Positions 20,752 to 29,315 of a stretch of 29,315 bases of DNA are shown one piece after another. Where the stretch lies: assembly GCA_000697055.1 (NCBI GenBank), contig JNDT01001394.1, positions 1 to 29,315 of the forward strand, read 5' to 3'. The notes under the pieces were generated by a model that ran no database searches, was not told where the DNA came from, and saw only the letters and a list, made by a program, of their open reading frames with translations. This DNA is from Saksenaea vasiformis B4078 (taxonomy: Eukaryota > Mucoromycota > Mucoromycetes > Mucorales > Saksenaeaceae). A program made the translations under genes and the position numbers. The first letter of the stretch is position 1. Each line of letters starts with the position of its first letter.

Positions 20752-23483
20752 ATGCGCCATTTGACAACGGATCCTCATGCTTCGCAGTCTTCGCCGATCT
20801 TTACTGCGCTGAGCGCAAAACGTAGACACCCAAATTCCTCACCAATAATCGCCACGTTAAGCTCGTCTAGCATTTTTTCACATCATTCGGAAGACTCTGA
20901 TCCAAACAGCGACAACCATTCGATGCATAGTCTGTCTGATACCGAGATACGGAAAGCAAGAGAGCTTATAAAGGAATTATCACAGTATTCATCTGATGAC
21001 GATGACAGTATATTTCATCATGATCTCACTGAAGTAAAATCTGGAAAAGTCGAAATGACGCGCGAATTGACGAAACTTTCTCGCAGGAATCTAAGGCCGA
21101 CGATGATAGTGACGAACTTGGAAAGAATAATAAACCGGTACTATAAAGCGGCCAGAACGTTATCGATTTGGACTTATATCTCTCAAATAGATCCGTCCCA
21201 TATTCCCCCAGAAGCTCATCAAAAAGTCCAGCTCACATCAACGGTATCGTATTGAGAGATAGAAAGATATCAGCCCCTAACCATGATTTTATTTCAGTAT
21301 TACTATGCCTTCTATCCTTTCCGCTAAATTTTCAAGTACGCAATATGCCTTGTAGATTTGATTGACTGATTGCTCTACATAGGTCCTGCACAACGAGATG
21401 GATTGAGTCCTCTGAAAAAACCCAGGATCGAATCGGCTGCATCGTTACAGACAGGTAACTAAGTTTTTAAAGTGAACTTTGCAAACACTGAAAGCATTTT
21501 CAGAGGATCCAAATTGTTCAGGATCCTCTCGATGGTCTAGTGAGGAGATTACAGACACTTCAACATCATACACGCGAGAAAGAGAGCAAGGTAAACTTGG
21601 GCATATTATAGCAGGAGGCTTATTAACTTGATAAGATGTATCTCTGCTAGACATGTCATCTTCGCTATCCAGACGACACCGAGAAGATTCAAAGCAGCCG
21701 ACGATCCCGTCAATGGAGGCCAGAGCACAGGATAACGTAATAACATCTACTTCACAACAGATAGCCAAAGAGAAGTATGTGAATAAGGGAAAAGGCAAGA
21801 GCATCATCTATGAGATTCGTCAAGGCGGGATACCGGTAGGTGGTTGTTCTACACAAGAAGGGAGTAATTAAAATTTGAATTCGAAGGAAATTCCGCCATT
21901 TCGCCGTACACCTAAAAGCGGATCAGAGTCTTCACGAGCCGAAAGTAGTAACGACGACGTAGGTCAAATAATAATGGATAGAGTTCTTATGTCTTTTCTG
22001 ACATGCGAACTTGTAGACACAAAGCTCTCCTGCTGTATCAACGACTTCTAGCCCGCGTCCGGCATCAGAATCGCCGCTTCAGTACGCAGGATTCAGCTCT
22101 TCGCCAAAGTCTTCTATAGAGCCTGCAATATCAAAGGAACAAGATGGACGAGGATTAAAACGGCCAATGCTTCCACCGCCTGTCCCCAGGAAGCAGAATG
22201 GACAACAGAATGATGGCAATCATCTGACTAAGATTGATGTCAATCTACTGGAACAGCGCAAACAGCAAGTACAGCAGTTGATAGCCGGTGGAAATAAAGA
22301 AAACCATGATCCGATGAAAGTACCACAACTGGAAAATTCAACTGCTACGTTGGTGAAGTCATCGATAATGAGTGGACTACAGGAGATTGTTGTAAGTTCA
22401 TACAGATGGATAGTTTATTCAACTAACTTCTCTTTACCTCAAAGATCCATAACCATAGATACACAGTCATGAAAGAAATTGGTCGCGGTGGCAGTAGTCG
22501 TGTGTATCAAGTATTTTCACACACCTTGAACGAGCTGTTTGCTTTGAAGTATATAATGTTGCATGAGGTTAACGATGCTGAGTTGGAACAATATAAGAAT
22601 GAGATTGCTTTACTGCAATCACTTGGTGTCCACGAACGAATTGTTATGTTATTTGATTATGAGGTGACGACAGAAGCTATTTTTCTAGTAAGTAGCGAAG
22701 CTGGGACGACTTTTCAAGAAGGAAAACTCATTGTCTTCTTCATACATAGGTCATGGAATTAGGTGAGATTGATCTAGCACATATCATGAGCAGACAGAAG
22801 GGTAAGCCGTTTGATATCATATTCATCATGCGCTATTGGAAGGAGGTAAATGTCAAAGCATTTTAACGTACATACAACTTATTGTTTAAGATCAGATGCT
22901 TGAAGCGGTTTCTGCGATCCATGATCTAAATATTGTCCATTCTGATCTTAAACCTGCGAATTTTGTGGCTGTTCGTGGTAGGCTTAAACTGATTGACTTT
23001 GGTATCGCCCGACGCATCGGAAACGACACGACCAATATTTATCGAGAGATGCAGGTACGAAACATCCGGACAATTTCCCACGATGTGCTAAGATCGTGGA
23101 ATAGATTGGGACAGCCAACTACATGTCTCCGGAGGCTCTGGGGTCCACTGGTGCGGGGCAAAAGGTAAAATACTTGACGTATCGTTCATGTGGGATTAAG
23201 TTGAGTTTAGTTGGGTCGTTCAAGCGATGTTTGGTCTCTGGGCTGTATTTTATACCAGATGGTGTATGGAAGTACTCCGTTTCAACAGTACGGATTATTG
23301 CAAAAGATTTCCTTGATCTCTGATCAGCGACACGAGATCCCATTCCCGCAGAAGACACCCACCGGTCAAGAAGTCAATAACCACATACTGGATGTGCTAC
23401 GGTCGTGCCTAGATCGCAATGCATCTAGGAGATACAAGATACCCGAACTGCTGCAGCATTCATTACTGCGGCCGTTCCAATGA
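20752..23483 (+). CDS. MPS1: Dual-specificity spindle-checkpoint kinase, MPS1/TTK/Mph1 family
   Basis: Exons are 20752-21033, 21087-21243 (or 21156-21243), 21383-21454, 21504-21590, 21651-21835, 21887-21958, 22017-22391, 22445-22687, 22750-22845, 22896-23054, 23105-23164 and 23211-23483. The long Ser/Pro-rich N-terminal half carries the patches [11 protein letters not shown] and [14 protein letters not shown] and the segment KENHDP. In the 663-residue model the kinase domain runs from about 388 to the end: glycine loop GRGGSS, Lys422, HSDLKPANF with Asp517 and Asn522 (HSD in place of HRD is typical of Mps1), IDFG with Asp534, then MSPEAL and [17 protein letters not shown]. It should act at kinetochores and spindle poles in the checkpoint. 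With the acceptor at 21086, exon 2 contains a TAA at 21144-21146; the acceptor ending at 21155 avoids it and keeps frame. The start is the least certain point. Confidence 0.9.
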
Positions 23484-24421
23484 CGTATTGTTATACTGTA
23501 TAAAGCTTTAGATTTTGCGTGTAAATAAATGTAAATATACCAACTGCCCAAAAGGCAACACAAGGCGAAGCGTTTTCTGAAATACAAGAATATATGTCAC
23601 ATCTGATGGTCGCATCCGCTAGAGAAAAGAGCTACCACGCGGATAGTGTGCTTTTTTGAGAGATGTGTCTAGCAATGTGACAAGAAGGAAAGCTACATGC
23701 TTTCATCAATCGACATGACAGCTTATCTACGCGTAACAATACCATGTTGCTATCTCTGTTCGTGATTCATGATGCACAGTTTAGAAAGGTATGAAGTACA
23801 CAGTAATTTATAGATGAAGAAAGCGACGTACAGTAGGACACTACCACATCGAAAAGCAAACTGGGGTCGAGCGGTTTATGCTTAACCATTATCTTACTCT
23901 TCCATGATGCAATTCGTTGTCGACAAAATACCTGCGGATCTTAGATAATTCAGTGTGTAACTTTGAAGACCAGCTAAAGGCTCGCAGAAGGTTGTCTGAG
24001 CATGAATTCAGGAAGACTAAGCGCGATACGCAATGCTTTCAATGAACGTAATATTCACGACAGCAAACATCGATCGTCAGCACTACATCTTGGTGAAATG
24101 CAAAAGTGACGTGTCGAGGCGCCTCCCAAAGGATGAATCTGACAAACGGTAGTGGGAAGACGCTTTAAGGATCTTTCTGCCATAATTAGTATGCCAAGTA
24201 CGGTATGTTTGCTGTCTTCTCAGCGGAAATTGGTCCTTCCAGAGATGAAAAGTAGGGTCAAGGATGTTTCAATGAATGGTACACAATAAACAATGGTCAC
24301 TTGTGTTCCTGGAGTTCCATTCGGGATATTGCCTTTTTGAAATTGTAGATTCAGCTCCCGCCAATGGTTGGAAAAGCCAATAAGATTTGCCCACAATTTC
24401 ATTACTCTTTTTCCACTGACA
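23484..24421. other. Intergenic between MPS1 and the nucleotide-sugar transporter
   Basis: AATAAA at 23524-23529, about 40 nt past the MPS1 stop, is a likely poly-A signal. The rest shows no coding signal on either strand. A 60-codon minus frame at 24220-24402 overlaps the transporter start in antisense and is probably chance. The right part must hold the transporter promoter. Confidence 0.5.
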
Positions 24422-25535
24422 ATGCTTCGGTTCGCGCTTTGCGTTGCAGGTATCTATGCCTGCTTTCTCACATGGGGCGTCGTACAGGAGCGAGTGAGCA
24501 CTACACCATACGGAGATGAACAGGCACCAAAGAAATTTCGGTTTTTCGTTGTCCTGAACCTCATCCAGTCACTCATTGCAGCTGCCGTTGCTTTCATCTA
24601 CATGAAGATCAGTGGCAAATCGTTAAATATCAATGTTGCTCCGCGAGGCCTGTATTTGAAATACGCGCAGGTCGCTTTTTTCAACTGCACTGGATCGCCA
24701 TTTGGGTATGCCTCTCTCAAGCACATAGATTACCCCACGATGATCTTGGGCAAATCCTGCAAACTCATGCCCGTTATGTTCATGAATGTCTTGGTGTATC
24801 GCCGTCGCTTTCCATTGCATAAGTATATGTGCGTTGGACTGATTACAGCTGGTGTATCCATGTTTATGCTTTATCATCAATCCGAACCTAAAAAGAGCGC
24901 AGCCACGTCCAATTCCTTGTGGGGCTTGTTCCTGCTATGTATGAATCTTGCTATTGATGGCCTCACCAATGCTACGCAAGATCAGATCTTCCATGCCTAC
25001 CCGCAGTACGTTAGTGGACAGCATATGATGTTCTACATGAATGCCATCGGATCTTTGTTTTCTGCAAGTTATTTGGTGCTATATCCTTACAACAATGAGC
25101 TCTGGAAAGCCCTGGATTTCTTTTACGCTCACCCTGCAGTAATCCGCGATGTGCTTCTTTTCGGTTTCTGCGGAGCAGTCGGTCAATGCTTTATATTTTA
25201 TACGCTCCAACATTACGGAAGCTTGCGTTTGGTTACGGTCACGGTGACGCGCAAGTTATTTACAATGCTCCTTAGCGTGTTCTGGTTCGATCATGAATTG
25301 TCTTTGGGTCAATGGGCTGGTGTTGCACTTGTTTTCTCAGGTAAATAAGATTTTTGAACCGGTAATAACGAACTAACGTTGATACCGGTATATAGCCATT
25401 GGTATAGAGGCGTACATCAAGAAGCAGCAAACAGTTCGGTTGAAGAAAGCATTTGAACATTCGAAAAACGAAAACAATCGTCTAGGTCCGAAAGAAGGGT
25501 TAACTGCCGTCGTGAAATCTGTCAAAAGTGCATAG
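24422..25535 (+). CDS. HUT1: ER nucleotide-sugar (UDP-galactose-type) transporter, HUT1/SLC35B1 family
   Basis: Two exons (24422-25340 and 25396-25535, 55-nt GT-AG intron) give 352 residues, the usual length of Hut1. The protein is a multi-pass membrane protein of the drug/metabolite transporter fold. Family landmarks are LTWGVVQERVSTTPYG after the first helix, NCTGSPFGYASLKHIDYPT, the KSCKLMPVM motif, LAIDGLTNATQDQIF, and near the end HYGSLRLVTVTVTRK followed by FTMLLSVFWFDHELSLGQW. SLC35B1/Hut1 proteins act in the ER; UDP-galactose was the first proposed substrate in yeasts, and mammalian SLC35B1 has been reported to exchange ATP and ADP, so the substrate here is open. An in-frame ATG at 24368 would add 18 residues; 24422 matches the family start better. 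The C-terminal tail is charged and has no KKXX signal. Confidence 0.93.
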
Positions 25536-25835
25536 AGTTTTTTATTTTCTTTATTTCCCATTCTGCAACCGTAAAAAGAATGGCATAGCTTTTAGTCTTT
25601 TCCAAATATCAAGGTCATTAAATCATCTTCCTCTTTTCTTTTCTTGTATCCTCATAAGTCTATCCAGTGCCATCAGTAGATGGTAGATATCCTAAGGAGA
25701 CGTAGTAACAATTGATTTTGCTTCACATCATAGGCGCATTATGGCAGTCTGGGAGCAAATTTCTGGCGGAGTCATTCACGCTTCCAAAATCAGTGAGAAG
25801 GCTCCTAAACAGCGACGTTTCTCGAAACGTAAACG
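25536..25835 (+). promoter_or_regulatory. Leader and promoter region of CHMP7 with an overlapping upstream ORF
   Basis: The 300 bp between HUT1 and CHMP7 include an ATG at 25741 that opens a 71-codon frame ending at 25956, in a different frame from and overlapping the CHMP7 start at 25836. If the transcript begins upstream of 25741, this frame could lower translation of CHMP7. No TATA box was placed. Confidence 0.4.
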
Positions 25836-27453
25836 ATGGCAGCACGATCAAATCATTCGCCATTACAACGGTATTTGGCGTCACAATATGTTGATTTTGA
25901 TCTGGAAAATCCAACTGAACGGCTTCAATCGCTCTATTCGGACTTTTCAAAACTGAAATTGTTGAACCCTTACGGCTTTGAACATAATGTCGGTTATTGG
26001 CGCACGGTCATCCTCGATAGCAATGCACATGGATATCTTGGATCAGCTGAGCATTACCTTGCTATTGATACTAGCGATATAGCAGAAAAGTTTGAAAGAG
26101 TGGGAATAGGAAAACCGTTATCGATCGATTGTGTGTTGGTAAGTTCATACTTCTTAAGCATCTTACTATTACCTACTGAAAGAAAAACACAAACGCCTGT
26201 TAGACGTTTATGAATACCAAAGGCGATATTATGCCGATGGACAAATTCATACAGACATATACACCGACTAACTGGCTATCATGGATGTACGAGGCTGCAG
26301 TAAAACCGGTGCGTTTTTCGTGGCAGGCCGTTGCTCCTCCCAAGCAGCCAAGCCTGTTTGTGGTTCTGTCGACAGTTAAAAAGATTGCAGATCATATTTT
26401 TAAGAGTTACTATCGGAAACCATTGAAAAGCGCTGCAGACAACGTTTATACCTTTGCTGATTTTCGAGCAATCCACGGAACATATCACGGCATGGAGATG
26501 ACCAATGCAGATCTATGGCTTATCCTGAATTACATGAGTTCCCAAATGGGTTTGGCGATTATTGACAATGTTCGAGGATATGGAAAAACCTACGCGGTAC
26601 GTCGCTGCATAGCATGATTTTGCTATGATTCTGAACAAGTCAATATCGATATGCAGGTGATCAAAATGCCTGAGAAGCATGACACCAAGATGGTACCAGC
26701 TCAAATCACCGAGCATGATAAAGCAATCATTAGTCTGAAGACCACCTGTCAAGCACTACACCATCAAGCGGATGAGTTACAAGCAAAAGTCGAAGAGTGG
26801 GGATAATAACGTAATCCTGACGATGTTGACTGGGAACCCATAGGTTTGCACACATGTCAAAAGAGAATAACATAAAGAACCGCAAGGCTCAAGCATTATA
26901 CGCGCTGAAGAAGAAGAAACAATTAGAAGAGATCTTAGATCGGCGATTGCGGTCTCTAGAGACAATGGAGACAATGCTGATGAAAATTGAAGCTTCTCAG
27001 AATGATCTACAGGTATCTACATATGTACGCAGACAGAAACAACTGAACAGTGGTTACTTTTTTTTCGTAAAGGTTATTCAAGCGTTCAACGTCGGTGCAG
27101 ACGCGTTGCGAGGTATCCTGAAGAGTAGCGATCTTTCAGTCGTGTCGGTGGACGAAACAATGCAAAGAATGCAAAACGCGTTAGAAGACCAGAAAGAAGT
27201 TGAAGATGCTATATCTATGGGTACAGAAGAAACGTTGCAACTGTATAGCGCTGGAGACCAAGATGAGCTGGAAGAGGAGCTCAAAGCAATGGAAACACCA
27301 CAACAACAGAAACCGTTGGAACTCCCTCCCCCAATCGACACAGAATCCGAATTGGCGCGTCTGGATCAAGTTCTGGCATCGTTAAAACGAAGCAGCTTAC
27401 CTCCGTTAGACGAACGACCACGCCAACGGGTACGCGAAAGCGAACCAACCTAA
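25836..27453 (+). CDS. CHMP7: ESCRT-III-related protein CHMP7 (Chm7-like)
   Basis: Five exons (25836-26138, 26204-26596, 26657-26796, 26844-27012, 27073-27453) join in frame to give 461 residues; human CHMP7 has 453. Residues 1-230 form the ESCRT-II-like winged-helix half, with GYWRTVI and YYRKPLKSAADNVYTFADF. Residues from about 245 to 420 form the Snf7 domain: NRKAQALYALKKKKQLEEIL, the LMKIEASQNDLQ helix, and VIQAFNVGADALRGIL. DELEEELKAM and LARLDQVLASLK follow as a MIM-like tail. By family knowledge it binds LEM-domain proteins at the nuclear envelope, recruits ESCRT-III to seal holes and supports nuclear pore quality control. The acceptor before exon 2 (TTAG at 26203) is inferred from frame. 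The gene converges with the small protein, 77 bp away. Confidence 0.93.
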
Positions 27454-27530
27454 GTCACATCATACCCTTAACAACCTCCCTCATATGTATTTTCAAAATG
27501 TACAATGCTTCAATAATATCATTGATTAAT

Positions 27531-27764
27531 CTATTGCTGTTCTTCCTTTGCTTGCTCTATTTTTTGCATGACTAGTTTGCGCTCCTCCAGTAATGATTCC
27601 ATTTGTTGCTGCAATCGCTCTCGTCGCTCTTCTTCTGATTCTTGTTGATGTTGCAATGCATTGGCCTCTTTGTTCTCTCTTAGCTGTACTCCGAGGTAGT
27701 AACCACATGGCATAATAACCACCGCAAGTGCAGGGAAAAGATTACGCTTTAGCATGGAGAGCAT
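27531..27764 (-). CDS. Small single-helix membrane protein with coiled-coil tail, unknown function
   Basis: One exon of 77 residues. Residues about 8-27 (LFPALAVVIMPCGYYLGVQL) form a probable membrane helix preceded by Lys/Arg; residues 30-77 are Glu/Gln/Arg-rich and periodic, so probably a long helix or coiled coil. The stop is TAG. A small protein with a positive N terminus, one helix and a charged tail fits mitochondrial inner-membrane assembly factors of fungi, but I do not recognise the family. A second Met at residue 4 is an alternative start. It ends close to CHMP7 on the opposite strand, with no long 3' region for either gene. Confidence 0.55.
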   Translation of the reverse strand: MLSMLKRNLFPALAVVIMPCGYYLGVQLRENKEANALQHQQESEEERRERLQQQMESLLEERKLVMQKIEQAKEEQQ

Positions 27765-28090
27765 ATCGCATGCGGTACAGTTGTTCGCTTAGATTTTGGC
27801 TGTACGTTTGAAACGGCGATGATGCGAACACAGCACCTACGCGTGACTGCATATATTTCCGTCGTCGTACTGCGAGAAGCGAGGACCCAGAGGCGAGCTC
27901 AACATTTTTGTAAGAAGCACGTATGAGAACGAGTAGGAAATATCCTGATTTGGCTGTGCTTGATACTTGTTGTAAAAGTATAATAGTTGCAGAGTTAAAA
28001 CAAGGAAGAATTGTGCCAATAAGTAGCGACTTGTGCCTGTAAGACCAATGTTCCTTTTCTTTCTGTAGAGTTTTTCTTGATTTCGCATTT
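27765..28090. other. Intergenic between small protein and MITE-like element
   Basis: This should contain the promoter of the small minus-strand gene. The 94-codon minus frame at 27837-28121 crosses the left terminal repeat of the neighbouring element, so I do not call it a gene. Nothing else is visible. Confidence 0.5.
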
Positions 28091-28840
28091 GGGAATTACT
28101 ACGGACACTCCAACGGGACACTCCAATAACTCCAAATTCCGAACGGACAGTAAAATAGAAGTATCACTAGTTGCCATACTCAGGGGCAGTGTAATACAGA
28201 AACAGCGAGGTCTCTCACAATGGAGTGTCCCGTGGTGGAGCGCCCTGCAGCGGAGCCAGATACACTACAGTACGCACTCTATATAAGAATATTTGATAAA
28301 TTTGAGAGGCAGTATCTTACAAGGCGGATGTCCAGAAGTTTTGTACATATGGAATCGTTTTCCGAACCGAAAAATGACGAATAAATCTGCAATACTTGAG
28401 CGACCGCCAACGTTTTAAAAAAATGTGATTAATTGAAATGATCGCTACTGTACGATAGTACAAGCGTTTTTAAAGAGAATACGCTCGTTTTATTTGGAAA
28501 GATATGACGTCTGATGCGCGAACACGTAGCATTCGCTCAACTTTTGGACATTCCGAGAGATACGATCATCCTCCCAAGTTCTACTAACAAGTATTCTCGA
28601 GAAAATAATAAACTCTCTGTCTACCCAGAATATTACTATATCAAGTATCTACTGCAGCATATCTGAAGATAATTGTTGGAACCCGGCAACAAAAACTCTG
28701 CTGCAGGACACTTCGCTATGTGGCACTGCACTATGGGACACTCCACTGTAACCAAATTAAGCGTTAGATACTACACTCCATCCTTTTTTGAATGATTTTG
28801 GGGCCTGCAGTGTCCCGTTGGAGTGTCCCTAGCAATTCCC
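28091..28840. mobile_element. Non-autonomous DNA transposon (MITE-like), about 0.75 kb
   Basis: The ends are inverted copies of each other over about 35 bp, sharing GGGAATT, a CTA and the core GGACACTCCAACGGGACACT, with three mismatches. Partial inverted similarity continues further inward: TGGAGTGTCCC at 28221-28231 matches the complement of 28735-28745, followed by related GTGGTGGAG / ATAGTGCAG segments. A TA dinucleotide sits at 28100-28101 and 28830-28831, just outside the GGACACT core, so a TA target duplication with an element from 28102 to 28829 is possible. The start also has CTCCAATAACTCC, which recalls pogo/Tigger-type ends. No transposase frame is present inside. Class assignment is inference. 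Confidence 0.72.
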
Positions 28841-28880
28841 TATAATCTCATCCTGTCAACTGGAGTATGGAAAAATGAAG

Positions 28881-29140
28881 CGCAGAGGACTTGAGGCGAT
28901 GCAAACGTCCAGCGATCTATTGTACAAGATGAGTGATGCTGAGCGCGACAATACTTGCTTACATGGTGGTGAACAGGGAGCTACACCATAGCCGGGACAG
29001 TTCGGGACAGAGGTCATGCAGGCTAAACGATAGACAAAAAGACATGAATAATCATGTATGTATATAAATTGACATCGTTACCAGGGATGTAACTGAGAAC
29101 AGAGCCAAAGAAAAATAAGGAATTCGTACATTCATTTAAG
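28881..29140 (+). repeat. Dispersed repeat, copy 2
   Basis: This aligns with copy 1 at 15411-15660 in the same orientation at roughly two-thirds identity; the strongest block is 29000-29024. It lies about 40 bp right of the MITE-like element. The minus-strand frame at 29023-29286 overlaps the repeat and is not conserved as a frame in copy 1, so coding is unlikely. Confidence 0.65.
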
Positions 29141-29315
29141 TATAGATTATTTTGGGTGGAACCTGTCCTTATCGTAAGACGCTTCCACTGCTTCCGACAG
29201 ACATGAGAACCATCATTGAAGCACCTCAATGCAAGAACGGGTTCCTGTTTCAATGAGACATTTTCTTTATGAAATGTGCTTGTCACAGTAGAATCCAGAT
29301 CTCCTGTGGAGTCAT
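29141..29315. other. Right edge, nothing recognised
   Basis: No coding signal is seen apart from the upstream part of the minus frame mentioned for the repeat. Weak similarity to copy 1 may extend some tens of bases into this stretch. Confidence 0.4.

Noticed and set aside
21141..21158. An 18-nt intron (GTACTA to GCCAG) removing the MPS1 in-frame stop
   Set aside because: It is far below any workable intron length; the alternative acceptor of the preceding intron explains the data better.
27837..28121. 94-codon minus-strand frame
   Set aside because: It starts inside the terminal inverted repeat of the MITE-like element and has no family signal.
1..29315. tRNA, rRNA, CRISPR arrays and bacterial-type operons
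   Set aside because: I looked for tRNA T-loop patterns and regular repeat-spacer structure by eye on both strands and found none; covariance-model searches were not possible.

Overview
The window looks like nuclear DNA of a filamentous fungus, most likely Mucoromycota (Mucorales-like). The genes carry many short (about 42-60 nt) GT-AG introns, the proteins look like early-diverging fungal versions of conserved eukaryotic families, and CLP1 contains what appears to be a minor-spliceosome (U12, AT-AC) intron. That intron class is lost from most Dikarya but known from Rhizopus-type fungi. No bacterial operons, rRNA, tRNA or CRISPR were seen.

Layout. At 1469-3769 (+) lies a seven-exon endosomal Na+/H+ exchanger (NHX1/NHE type). 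It converges on a small Gln/Tyr/Pro-rich protein of unknown function at 3876-4439 (-). A gene-poor block, about 4.5-9.0 kb, follows. At 9046-10212 (-) there is an intronless Ran1/Sks1-like protein kinase, then a second gene-poor block, about 10.2-16.2 kb, with repeat fragments and a possible Tc1/mariner relic. From 16.2 to 27.8 kb the sequence is gene-dense: PCID2/Thp1-like PCI protein (-, ten exons); CLP1 (+, eight exons), head to head with PCID2 across 132 bp; MPS1/TTK-like spindle-checkpoint kinase (+, twelve exons, with an in-frame stop or alternative acceptor near its N terminus); HUT1-type nucleotide-sugar transporter (+); CHMP7 (+); and a small single-helix/coiled-coil protein (-). The last kilobase and a half holds a roughly 0.75 kb MITE-like element with terminal inverted repeats and a second copy of a dispersed repeat also found at 15.4 kb.

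Functional themes. NHX1 and CHMP7 belong to endosomal/ESCRT biology; PCID2 (TREX-2 mRNA export) and CLP1 (mRNA 3'-end processing) share a short putative bidirectional promoter; MPS1 and the Ran1-like kinase act in cell-cycle or nutrient control. These are ordinary housekeeping neighbours, not a dedicated pathway. The standout is the AT-AC intron in CLP1: its 5' site, branch site and 3' end fit the U12 consensus, and only its removal gives a gap-free match to the CLP1 family.
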